Origin: JBFHER01 sp041584055
Lineage (GTDB): Bacteria; Bacteroidota; Bacteroidia; Bacteroidales; UBA5342
Direction: 5' to 3'
Assembly: GCA_041584055.1 (NCBI GenBank)
Contig: JBFHER010000189.1
Coordinates: forward strand, 1-7,241
DNA length: 7,241 bases
The notes beneath the pieces were generated by a model. The model was given only the letters and a program-made list of their open reading frames with translations. It was not told the DNA's origin and ran no database searches. Below are positions 1-6,375 of the stretch, piece by piece. Position 1 is the stretch's first letter, and every line of letters begins with the position of its first letter. The position numbers and the translations under genes are program-made.

Positions 1-1
1 C

Positions 2-286
2 ATGAACACTGTTTTTTACAAAACGCTAGAAAAAGTCCTGTTAGACAACCATCCTGATGGCGCAGTCATGCCGATGATTATTCCAAATTACAATGATTGT
101 GGCAAATTCAGATCGAAAGGAATCAATTCCTATGCTTCCAATTTATTTGAGATTGAACGCAAAATTATGCATACAATTCACAACACGAACGAACGTTTAC
201 CTGTCAAAGCACTCAATGAAGGTGCTCAAATCTACTTTGATTTTATTAACGAAATTCAAACCTTTGAGCAGGGTGAAGAACTGTAA
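2..286 (+). CDS. C-terminal fragment of an M20-family metallopeptidase
   Basis: This is the last 94 or so codons of a gene that begins before the window; the ATG at base 2 is probably an internal methionine. The visible part resembles the C-terminal end of M20/M25/M40 zinc peptidases (carboxypeptidase or amidohydrolase type). An Asn-Asp followed by the segment KFRSKGINSY (residues 36-45) matches the family's 'TDa..fr..GIpaYG' region. IHNTNERLPV (residues 59-68) matches the late 'H..nE.i' segment, which in the family supplies a histidine metal ligand. The closing helix, with pattern alNeGaqiYfdFi, also fits. Members hydrolyse peptide or amide bonds of small substrates using two zinc ions. The residue before the conserved Asp is Asn rather than the usual Thr or Ser. 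The substrate cannot be told from this fragment. The gene ends 23 bases before the convergent rlmB stop, with no obvious terminator between them. Confidence 0.72.
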   Translation: MNTVFYKTLEKVLLDNHPDGAVMPMIIPNYNDCGKFRSKGINSYASNLFEIERKIMHTIHNTNERLPVKALNEGAQIYFDFINEIQTFEQGEEL

Positions 287-309
287 ATAAACAACAAGAA
301 AATATTTGA

Positions 310-1047
310 TTAGCGCAATCGTTGTTTTAATACCTCGTAAATCAATACACCTGCTGCCACTGACACATTTAAAGATTTTATAGTTCCGACCATGGGTATT
401 TTAACCAGTTTGTCTGTATAGCGTTGAATTTCGATTGAAACACCGCGGTCTTCAGACCCCATCACCAGTGCCAATGGTTGTGAGAAATCCTGTTCCCCAA
501 AAAGCGCATCGCCTTTTTCTGAAGCCGAAAAAATAGTGAGACCGGAATCCTTCACAAAGCGAACCGCCTTCTCAAGAGAGTGCGTACGACATACAGGCAA
601 TTTAAGCAAAGCACCTGCTGATGTTTTCACAGCATCCGCATTTACCGGTGCTGAATTTCGGGACTGCACAACGATGGCATGCACCCCTGCACATTCGGCA
701 GTTCGCGCGATTGCACCAAAATTCCGAACATCTGTAACGCCATCCAAAAAAAGAATAAATGGCACCTCTCCCTTCTCATATATCATCGGTATGATCTGTT
801 CAATCTGCTGATACTCCACCGGAGAAACCCAGGCAATGACACCCTGGTGATTTTTTCGTGAGATCCGATTAATTTTTTCGATGGGAACCCGCTGCAATGG
901 AATGCCTGTTCCCTTAAGCGCATCCATCAATTCGCGCGACAGATCCCCTCTCAGATCTTTTTTAATAAAGATTTTTTCAAAATCTTTCCCTGCTTCCAAA
1001 GCCTCTAAAACGGCTCTAATTCCAAAAATATAATCCGGTTTATTCAT
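310..1047 (-). CDS. rlmB: 23S rRNA (guanosine-2'-O)-methyltransferase, RlmB/TrmH (SpoU) family
   Basis: This is a SPOUT-class, S-adenosylmethionine-dependent 2'-O-ribose methyltransferase. The E. coli member RlmB methylates G2251 in the peptidyl-transferase region of 23S rRNA. From the ATG at 1047 the protein has 245 residues, the usual family length. Residues 5-75 form the N-terminal substrate-binding domain (YIFGIRAVLEAL start, NHQGVIAWV at 66-74). The catalytic domain shows motif 1 (LDGVTDVRNFGAIARTA, 101-117, with Asn109 and Arg115), motif 2 (LVMGSEDRGVS, 194-204, Glu199) and the knotted motif 3 (IPMVGTIKSLNVSVAAGVL, 217-235, Asn227). An in-frame TTG at 1056 would add three residues. I prefer ATG because it is a standard start and overlaps the upstream ABC-F stop by 8 bases (ATGAATAA), which suggests translational coupling. 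The family is certain; the exact target nucleotide is inferred. Confidence 0.93.
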   Translation of the reverse strand: MNKPDYIFGIRAVLEALEAGKDFEKIFIKKDLRGDLSRELMDALKGTGIPLQRVPIEKINRISRKNHQGVIAWVSPVEYQQIEQIIPMIYEKGEVPFILFLDGVTDVRNFGAIARTAECAGVHAIVVQSRNSAPVNADAVKTSAGALLKLPVCRTHSLEKAVRFVKDSGLTIFSASEKGDALFGEQDFSQPLALVMGSEDRGVSIEIQRYTDKLVKIPMVGTIKSLNVSVAAGVLIYEVLKQRLR

Positions 1048-2989
1048 CACTTTCAATTTGTTGATTCAATGCTTCAAGTTCTTCGTGCTGTTTTTCCCAA
1101 TATGCCATCGCCTCTTCAAGTTCATGTTGCTTAAGTTGATAATTCTTAAACATGGAGACATCTTCTATATGTTCAGGCTGCGAAAGCTGCAATTCCATAC
1201 CGGCTACTTCCTCTTCTAACCTTGCTATTTTTTTTTCAATTTCTTCCAAAGCCCGCTCGGCATACTTAAGACTCTTGTTTAATTCTTTTCGTTCGTTGTA
1301 AGTTAAGCCCTTTTTCTGTGCCTGCTTCTTTTGTCCATCCTTTTTTAATGACGGTTTGTTTTTCTCAAGCTCTTGTAAGGATTGAAGCTTTTTTCGTTCA
1401 AGAAATTCATAGATGCCTCCCAGGTGTTCTTTCAAATTTCCGCCTCCAAACTCATACACCTTCTCAACCAAACCATTCAGAAAATCACGGTCATGTGAAA
1501 CAATGATTGCTGTCCCGTCAAATGCCTTGATCGCATCCTTTAAAACTTCTTTAGAACGCATATCCAGATGATTTGTTGGCTCATCAAGCACCAAAAGATT
1601 AACAGGTTCCAGCAACAATTTAATCATGGCCAATCGTGAACGTTCACCTCCCGACAACACGGAAACTTTTTTATCCACATCCTCACCACCAAACATAAAA
1701 CCTCCCAGTATATCCCGGATTTTCGTTCTCACCTCTCCCACTGCAACGTTATCAATCGTCTGAAAAACAGTCAGTTTCTCATCCAAACGTTCTGCCTGAT
1801 TCTGAGCAAAATATCCAATCTTTACATTGTGCCCCAACTTAAGTGATCCTTTGCCCTGAAGCTCCCCCATCAATGCTTTTACAAGGGTTGTTTTCCCCTC
1901 TCCATTTTTACCAACAAAAGCTACCTTTTCTCCACGTTCAATAATAAATCCGATGTCTTTAAGAATCATTTTATCACCGTAACCAATTGAATACTGCTCT
2001 GCTTCTGCAGCCAAGACACCAGAATTTGGTGCCGGAGGGAACTTAAGTCTCAATGTCGCATTATCTTCCAGATCAACGCTTACACGCTCTAGCTTATCAA
2101 GCTGTTTTATACGGCTTTGCACCTGAACAGCTTTGGTAGCCTGATAACGGAAACGCGCGATGAACTCTTCGGTTTCTTTGATCAGTTTTTGTTGATTCTC
2201 GTAGGATCGAAGTTGTGTCTCACGCCGTTCTTTTCTTAACTCCTGATATGTTGTGTAGGATGCTTTGTAGTCGTATATCTTCCCCAGGGAAATCTCAATT
2301 GTACGTTGCGTCACATTGTCGAGAAAGGCCCTGTCGTGTGACACCATTAAGATGGCACCGGAATAGGATTTAAGGAAATCTTCGAGCCATTGAATGGATT
2401 CGATATCAAGATGATTTGTGGGTTCATCCAGAAGCATCAGATCCGGTTTCTTAAGAAGAATTTTCACCAGTTCAATCCGCATGCGCCACCCACCGGAAAA
2501 TTCATTTGTTGGCCTTGTAAAATCAGAACGTTGAAATCCAAGTCCCAAAAGACACTTCTCTACCTCACCCTCAAAGTCATTTCCTCCCAGCATACTGAAT
2601 CGTTCATTCAGCTCCGTCAAACTATCAATCAGTGACAGGTAAAAATCGGATGTATAATCGTCCCTTTCCGAAAGTTGCGCATTAATTTTCTCAATCCTGT
2701 GTTGCAACTTCAGGATATCATCAAAGGCTGTGAGCGCTTCTTCCTTTACGGTCTTCCCATCCTGATGTATCATGTGCTGAGGCAGGTAGCCAAGGGTTAA
2801 ATCCTTAGATTTTGAAATCTGCCCTAAAGAAGGTTCTTGCATGTCGCCAAGTAACTTCAACAAAGTACTTTTCCCCGCTCCATTTTTTCCTACAAGACCT
2901 ATGCGGTCTTTTGGTGTAATAAGGAAGGAGATATCATCCAATAAACTAAACCCTCCAAATAACACTGATACTTTATCTACTGAAACCAT
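1040..2989 (-). CDS. ABC-F family ATPase (ribosome-associated, Uup/YheS-like)
   Basis: This is a soluble 649-residue protein with two ATP-binding cassettes and no membrane segments, the layout of ABC-F proteins that act on ribosomes. Cassette 1 has Walker A GKNGAGKST (34-42), Q-loop Gln71, signature FSGGWRMR (164-171), Walker B LMLLDEPTNHLD (184-195) and switch SHDR (217-220). Cassette 2 has GKNGEGKTT (360-368), Q-loop Gln396, LSGGERSR (445-452), LLVLDEPTNHLD (465-476) and SHDR (498-501). The linker, about residues 240-305, contains the charged ARFRYQATKAVQVQSRIKQL element typical of the P-site tRNA-interaction motif. From about residue 545 a Lys/Glu-rich coiled coil of roughly 100 residues closes the protein, as in Uup and YheS. 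All catalytic residues are intact. The gene is first in a leftward pair with rlmB, consistent with a role in translation. A specific antibiotic-resistance function is not indicated. Confidence 0.94.
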   Translation of the reverse strand: MVSVDKVSVLFGGFSLLDDISFLITPKDRIGLVGKNGAGKSTLLKLLGDMQEPSLGQISKSKDLTLGYLPQHMIHQDGKTVKEEALTAFDDILKLQHRIEKINAQLSERDDYTSDFYLSLIDSLTELNERFSMLGGNDFEGEVEKCLLGLGFQRSDFTRPTNEFSGGWRMRIELVKILLKKPDLMLLDEPTNHLDIESIQWLEDFLKSYSGAILMVSHDRAFLDNVTQRTIEISLGKIYDYKASYTTYQELRKERRETQLRSYENQQKLIKETEEFIARFRYQATKAVQVQSRIKQLDKLERVSVDLEDNATLRLKFPPAPNSGVLAAEAEQYSIGYGDKMILKDIGFIIERGEKVAFVGKNGEGKTTLVKALMGELQGKGSLKLGHNVKIGYFAQNQAERLDEKLTVFQTIDNVAVGEVRTKIRDILGGFMFGGEDVDKKVSVLSGGERSRLAMIKLLLEPVNLLVLDEPTNHLDMRSKEVLKDAIKAFDGTAIIVSHDRDFLNGLVEKVYEFGGGNLKEHLGGIYEFLERKKLQSLQELEKNKPSLKKDGQKKQAQKKGLTYNERKELNKSLKYAERALEEIEKKIARLEEEVAGMELQLSQPEHIEDVSMFKNYQLKQHELEEAMAYWEKQHEELEALNQQIESDE

Positions 2990-3023
2990 TTATACCTATC
3001 TATTCCTGTCATTAACAAAAAGG

Positions 3024-3031
3024 CAAAAATA
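3024..3031 (-). promoter_or_regulatory. Candidate promoter -7 element for the ABC-F/rlmB pair
   Basis: Read on the minus strand, this is TATTTTTG, a full match to the Bacteroidota -7 consensus TAnnTTTG, lying 34 bases upstream of the ABC-F ATG. A transcript would start about 6 bases further on and carry a leader of about 30 bases. No convincing -33 TTTG is seen about 20 bases upstream, so the call rests on the -7 element and its position. Confidence 0.4.
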
Positions 3032-3049
3032 ACATAAAAAGCTGAAGCT

Positions 3050-3081
3050 ATTGCTGAACATTTTTTAATTGACTATGTTTA
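3050..3081 (+). promoter_or_regulatory. Candidate sodB promoter
   Basis: ATTG at 3050-3053 and TATGTTTA at 3074-3081 are separated by 20 bases. This resembles the Bacteroidota arrangement TTTG-N19/20-TAnnTTTG with one mismatch in each element. The predicted start, near 3087, leaves an AT-rich leader of about 27 bases before the sodB ATG at 3114. No operator-like palindrome was recognised in this region. Confidence 0.35.
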
Positions 3082-3113
3082 ATGGTAAATGTTAAATATT
3101 AAAACTTAAAATC

Positions 3114-3689
3114 ATGAAATTCGAATTACCAACACTACCGTACGCACTCGACGCGCTTGCGCCAAACATCGACAAACAAACACTTGAATATCACTATGGT
3201 AAACACCATCAGGCCTATGTAAACAATCTGAATGGTTTAATTGATGGAACCGCATTTGCAAATAAAAGTCTAGAAGATATTATTCGCGAAGCTGATGGCG
3301 GCGTATTCAATAACGCTGCTCAGGTGTGGAATCATACATTTTACTTTTTCCAGTTCTCACCAAAAGGTGGAAACGAACCCAGTGGTGCATTGGGAGAAGC
3401 GATTAAGGCACAATACGGTTCTTTCAGTGAGTTTAAAGCACAGTTCAGTAAAGCTGCAGCAACCTTATTTGGCGCAGGATGGGCATGGCTTGTGAAGAAA
3501 AATGATGGTTCTTTAGACATCCTTCAAACCAGCAATGCAGGCACGCCTTTAACCGAAGGAATTACGCCTTTACTTACCTGTGATGTTTGGGAACATGCCT
3601 ATTATCTGGATTATCAAAACAAGCGTCCGGACTACATCCAGGCTTTCTGGAATGTTGTAGACTGGAACGAGGTTGGAAAACGATTCTAG
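3114..3689 (+). CDS. sodB: Superoxide dismutase, iron type
   Basis: This enzyme converts superoxide to hydrogen peroxide and oxygen. It has 191 residues, the length of E. coli SodB, and resembles it closely from FELPTLPYALDALAP (3-17) onward. The four metal ligands are present: His27 (EYHYGKHH), His74 (WNHTFY), Asp157 and His161 (DVWEHAYY, 157-164). Tyr35 and the conserved tryptophans are also in place. Two features point to iron rather than manganese: Gln70 in NNAAQVWNH, where Mn enzymes have Gly, and SNAGTPL (140-146), where Mn enzymes carry the second-sphere Gln. There is no signal peptide, so it is cytoplasmic. It is a single gene with its own likely promoter and a strong terminator. It faces away from the ABC-F gene and towards mazG. 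Cambialistic metal use cannot be excluded from sequence. Confidence 0.96.
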   Translation: MKFELPTLPYALDALAPNIDKQTLEYHYGKHHQAYVNNLNGLIDGTAFANKSLEDIIREADGGVFNNAAQVWNHTFYFFQFSPKGGNEPSGALGEAIKAQYGSFSEFKAQFSKAAATLFGAGWAWLVKKNDGSLDILQTSNAGTPLTEGITPLLTCDVWEHAYYLDYQNKRPDYIQAFWNVVDWNEVGKRF

Positions 3690-3757
3690 TAAGCCAAGCG
3701 TTAAATATAGAGGGATCCGGTATCCTTCCCATTTAAACGATTGTATCCAAATATGAG

Positions 3758-3806
3758 CGGGGATTGATCAGTCTTTAAGGACTTGATCGGTCTCCGTTTT
3801 GTTTAT
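3758..3806 (+). terminator. Intrinsic terminator downstream of sodB
   Basis: The arm at 3758-3773 (CGGGGATTGATCAGTC) pairs with 3780-3796, giving 16 base pairs around a 6-base loop (TTTAAG) with one bulged T near 3783. TTTTGTTTATGTT follows. Three of the pairs are G-T wobbles (3761/3793, 3764/3790, 3765/3789). On the minus strand these become A-C mismatches and no T-run follows the hairpin. It is therefore best suited to stop rightward transcription from sodB, and is less suited to the convergent mazG. Confidence 0.75.
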
Positions 3807-3836
3807 GTTCATTTCTAAAGAGAAGGTAAACAGGAC

Positions 3837-4628
3837 TTATTTTTCGCCATTCTTCTCTTTGCGCTTCGCCTCATCCCAAAACACATCCATTTCTTCAAGA
3901 CTCATCTCTTTCAGCGATTTTCCTGCCATCAGGGTTTTTTCCTCGAGATAATTAAAGCGACGAATAAATTTTAGATTTGTACGTTCAAGGGCTGCTTCAG
4001 GATCGATGCCATACAGCCTTGCTGCATTGATCATGCTAAACATAAAATCGCCGAATTCTTCATCCATTTTGCGTTTGTTACCCACACGCACTTCGTGTTC
4101 CAATTCTTCGAGCTCTTCCTTTACTTTCGCCCAAACCTGCTCTTTCTCGTCCCAATCAAAACCCACTCCCCGTGCTTTATCCTGCATCCGATGCGCTTTT
4201 ATCATGCTTGGAAGTGATTTGGGAACTCCCTCCAAAACGCGCTTGTTTCCACCTTTTTCTTTTAATTTAAGTTGCTCCCAATTCTGTTCCACCTCACGTG
4301 AATCCTTTACAGTAACATCTCCAAAGATATGTGGATGACGGTATATTAACTTCTCACACACATGATTGATTACATCCACAATGTCAAAATCATTGGTTTC
4401 TGATCCAATCTTTGAATAAAAAACGATGTGCAACAGTAGATCACCCAGCTCTTTTTTTATTTCCTGTTTATCTTCTTTGAGAATTGCATCTGCCAACTCA
4501 TATGTCTCTTCAATCGTAAGATGCCGCAAGGATTCAAGGGTTTGCTTTTTATCCCATGGACATTTTGCTCTTAACTCATCCATTATATTTAACAGACGTT
4601 CAAAAGCTTCCTTTTCTTTATTTTTCAT
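3837..4628 (-). CDS. mazG: Nucleoside triphosphate pyrophosphohydrolase MazG
   Basis: MazG hydrolyses nucleoside triphosphates to monophosphates and pyrophosphate; it is thought to clean aberrant nucleotides from the pool and to influence ppGpp-linked stress survival. The protein has 263 residues, matching the two-domain E. coli form. The N-terminal domain shows CPWDKKQT (23-30), the metal-binding EETYE (40-44) and ELGD (60-63), then RHPHIFGD (97-104). The linker segment with GVPKSLPSMIKAHRMQDKA (134-152) is typical. The second domain repeats the pattern as EELEE (171-175) and EFGD (191-194). All acidic metal ligands are present in both domains. The ATG at 4628 begins MKNKEKEAFERLL, a normal N-terminus. 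The gene is monocistronic here, divergent from the cyclophilin operon and convergent with sodB. No toxin-antitoxin mazEF genes are adjacent. Confidence 0.95.
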   Translation of the reverse strand: MKNKEKEAFERLLNIMDELRAKCPWDKKQTLESLRHLTIEETYELADAILKEDKQEIKKELGDLLLHIVFYSKIGSETNDFDIVDVINHVCEKLIYRHPHIFGDVTVKDSREVEQNWEQLKLKEKGGNKRVLEGVPKSLPSMIKAHRMQDKARGVGFDWDEKEQVWAKVKEELEELEHEVRVGNKRKMDEEFGDFMFSMINAARLYGIDPEAALERTNLKFIRRFNYLEEKTLMAGKSLKEMSLEEMDVFWDEAKRKEKNGEK

Positions 4629-4647
4629 ATTATGTGATTAAGCATTG

Positions 4648-4679
4648 CAAATTTATAGGAATAGGCTTCAGGGGTAAAA
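4648..4679 (-). promoter_or_regulatory. Candidate mazG promoter
   Basis: On the minus strand TAAATTTG (4655-4648) matches the Bacteroidota -7 consensus TAnnTTTG exactly. ATTTTA, whose TTTTA lies at 4679-4675, sits 19 bases upstream as a weak -33 element. Transcription would start near 4642, giving a leader of about 13 bases before the ATG at 4628. Confidence 0.45.
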
Positions 4680-4739
4680 TTATACTTTAAATAAGTATTA
4701 ACAAACAATTGCCAATTTCCCTTTGCTCATTATTTGTTT

Positions 4740-4747
4740 TATTTTTG
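4740..4747 (+). promoter_or_regulatory. Candidate promoter -7 element for the cyclophilin operon
   Basis: TATTTTTG matches TAnnTTTG exactly and lies 18 bases before the ATG at 4766, so the leader would be about 13 bases. TTTG occurs at 4722-4725, but 14 bases is shorter than the usual spacing. The -33 element is therefore uncertain. The 137-base gap between mazG and this operon holds these two divergent promoters and little else that I can recognise. Confidence 0.4.
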
Positions 4748-4765
4748 CTCTCCAAATGAGATACC

Positions 4766-5581
4766 ATGAAGAAATTATTTCCAATACTGCTTTTACTGAT
4801 CATCGGATCCTGTAAAACAAAACAAGAAGTTGAATTTCGTTTAGCCCTGATTGAAACCAAATATGGTAACATGACGGTAAAGTTATACAACGAAACGCCA
4901 TTGCATCGTGATAATTTTGTGAAGCTTGTAAAAGAAGGTTTTTACGATGACTTATTATTCCACCGGGTAATCAATCAATTCATGATTCAGGGAGGTGATC
5001 CAAAAAGCAAGCATGCTTTGCCCGAAGTCCAATTGGGAGATGGTGGTCCCGGTTATCAAATTCCAGCCGAGTTTGTGTACCCAAAACTCTTTCATAAGAA
5101 AGGAGCTTTAGCTGCAGCCAGGCAAGGGGACATGAGTAACCCGGAAAAGAAATCATCAGGTTCACAGTTCTACATCGTTCAAGGCAAGAAAGTCAACGAA
5201 AATGCTTTGCGTCAAATCGCTGTTCAACGCAACGACGATAGAAGGCGACCCATTTTTAACAAGATCGTAAGCCAATACCGAGACAGCCTCATAAACCTCC
5301 AACTGGGGGAACAATACGAAGCATTAAAAAACCTGCAGGACTCCATCATGGCAATGGTTGATCGTGAGTTTTTAAATTCCGATGTCGTGTTTACTTATAC
5401 ACCGGAACAAATTGCCACCTACGATTCCATTGGAGGAACACCGCAGTTGGATGGCAATTACACGGTTTTTGGAGAAGTGATAGAAGGCCTGAACATCATT
5501 GATTCCATTGCAATTGTTAAAACACTTGAGAATGACAGACCTTTGGAGGATGTCAAATTCAAAATTAAAATGCTTAACTAA
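4766..5581 (+). CDS. Cyclophilin-type peptidyl-prolyl isomerase, lipoprotein
   Basis: This is a predicted exported isomerase of 271 residues that catalyses cis-trans isomerisation of Xaa-Pro bonds and would assist folding in the periplasm or at the outer membrane. Residues 1-16 form a lipoprotein signal (KK, leucine-rich core, IGSC lipobox, Cys16). The cyclophilin fold starts near residue 28. The segment FHRVINQFMIQGGD (65-78) keeps the Arg67, Phe72, Met73 and Gln75 equivalents of human cyclophilin A Arg55, Phe60, Met61 and Gln63. SGSQFYIVQG (131-140) supplies the next pocket strand, with Tyr in place of Phe113. LDGNYTVFGEVIEG (228-241) closes the fold; Trp121 and His126 equivalents are Gln and Tyr. 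A charged, probably helical insert of about 80 residues (141-222) separates these last two blocks, where human cyclophilin A has only a few residues. It is first in a three-gene operon; its stop overlaps the next start by one base. Confidence 0.9.
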   Translation: MKKLFPILLLLIIGSCKTKQEVEFRLALIETKYGNMTVKLYNETPLHRDNFVKLVKEGFYDDLLFHRVINQFMIQGGDPKSKHALPEVQLGDGGPGYQIPAEFVYPKLFHKKGALAAARQGDMSNPEKKSSGSQFYIVQGKKVNENALRQIAVQRNDDRRRPIFNKIVSQYRDSLINLQLGEQYEALKNLQDSIMAMVDREFLNSDVVFTYTPEQIATYDSIGGTPQLDGNYTVFGEVIEGLNIIDSIAIVKTLENDRPLEDVKFKIKMLN

Positions 5582-6375
5582 TGAAGAAGTTCCTCATTTT
5601 AAACGTACTTCTTATTTTCGCGATTTCAGTTTCCGGTCAAAGTCGGCAGGTTTTGATAAAAACGAACCTCGGAAACATTACCGTCATGCTTTATGATGAC
5701 ACCCCGAACCACCGGGATAACTTCACACGACTTGTTAATTCAGGGCATTTTGATGGGACCTTGTTTTACCGTGTCATCAAATCTTTTGTGATTCAGGGGG
5801 GCTCATCCGATTCTCGCAACGCCTATGAAGGCAAGCACATCGGTTATGGAGAAGCAAAAAACATAAATGCAGAAACCAATGCGCAACGCATCCATAAAAA
5901 AGGAGCTTTGTGTGCCCCGCGGCAACCAGATGAAATCAATCTATTTAAGAAATCCGATGTCTCACAATTTTACATTGCCATAGGTAAAGTTTACAGCAAT
6001 GAAGAACTGGACATTCTCGAGAACAATCACAATGTCCCCATCAAAGTTGCACTTAAACAAAAAATATATGTTCCTCAAAAGAAAAAGCTGGCCGAATTAA
6101 AAAAAACGGATCCCAAAGCGTTTAATGAACTTTTGCGTGAGATAAAGGATCAGATCGAATTTGAATACGTCAATTCTGATTTATTAAAATTTTCGAAAGA
6201 ACAACGGGAAGCATACACAAGCTTGGGTGGTCTTCCTGACCTGGATGGGAATTACACCGTGTTCGGTGAGGTAATTTCCGGAATGGACGTGGTTGATAAA
6301 ATCAATGCGCTAAAAACGGACAAAAACGACCGTCCTTACACAGATGTTAAAATGGTACTTGAAGTTATTCAATGA
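5581..6375 (+). CDS. Cyclophilin-type peptidyl-prolyl isomerase, secreted paralogue
   Basis: The 264-residue protein has a cleavable-type signal peptide (KK, hydrophobic core to about residue 17, likely cleavage around VSGQ, 17-20) and no lipobox cysteine, so it is probably soluble in the periplasm. It is a tandem paralogue of the preceding gene: about 30 of 51 residues are identical by hand alignment over the first cyclophilin block (24-74), including TPNHRDNF. The active-site segment FYRVIKSFVIQGG (62-74) keeps Arg64, Phe69 and Gln72 but has Val where Met is usual and Tyr for His. SQFYI is at 128-132 and LDGNYTVFGEVISG at 221-234. An insert of about 80 residues, rich in Lys and Glu (136-215), lies at the same place as in its neighbour. 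The ATG overlaps the previous stop (TAATG), and its own stop overlaps the next start (ATGA), indicating coupled translation. Confidence 0.88.
   Translation: MKKFLILNVLLIFAISVSGQSRQVLIKTNLGNITVMLYDDTPNHRDNFTRLVNSGHFDGTLFYRVIKSFVIQGGSSDSRNAYEGKHIGYGEAKNINAETNAQRIHKKGALCAPRQPDEINLFKKSDVSQFYIAIGKVYSNEELDILENNHNVPIKVALKQKIYVPQKKKLAELKKTDPKAFNELLREIKDQIEFEYVNSDLLKFSKEQREAYTSLGGLPDLDGNYTVFGEVISGMDVVDKINALKTDKNDRPYTDVKMVLEVIQ

Noticed and set aside
287..309. Possible terminator between the peptidase and rlmB
   Set aside because: The 23-base gap is AT-rich but forms no hairpin that I can see.
536..861. Plus-strand open frames antisense to rlmB
   Set aside because: The minus strand encodes all three SpoU motifs without interruption, so these are shadow frames.
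3713..3725. Short inverted repeat GGATCCGGTATCC after sodB
   Set aside because: Only about four to five pairs and no T-run; the much stronger hairpin at 3758-3796 explains termination.
3837..4628. mazG as part of a toxin-antitoxin or defence locus
   Set aside because: The neighbours are sodB and isomerases, with no mazE, mazF or nuclease gene, and the full-length two-domain form is the housekeeping type.
4687..4890. Minus-strand open frame of 67 codons across the mazG-cyclophilin intergenic region
   Set aside because: It overlaps the signal peptide region of the first isomerase antisense and covers the candidate promoter; there is no family resemblance or start context.
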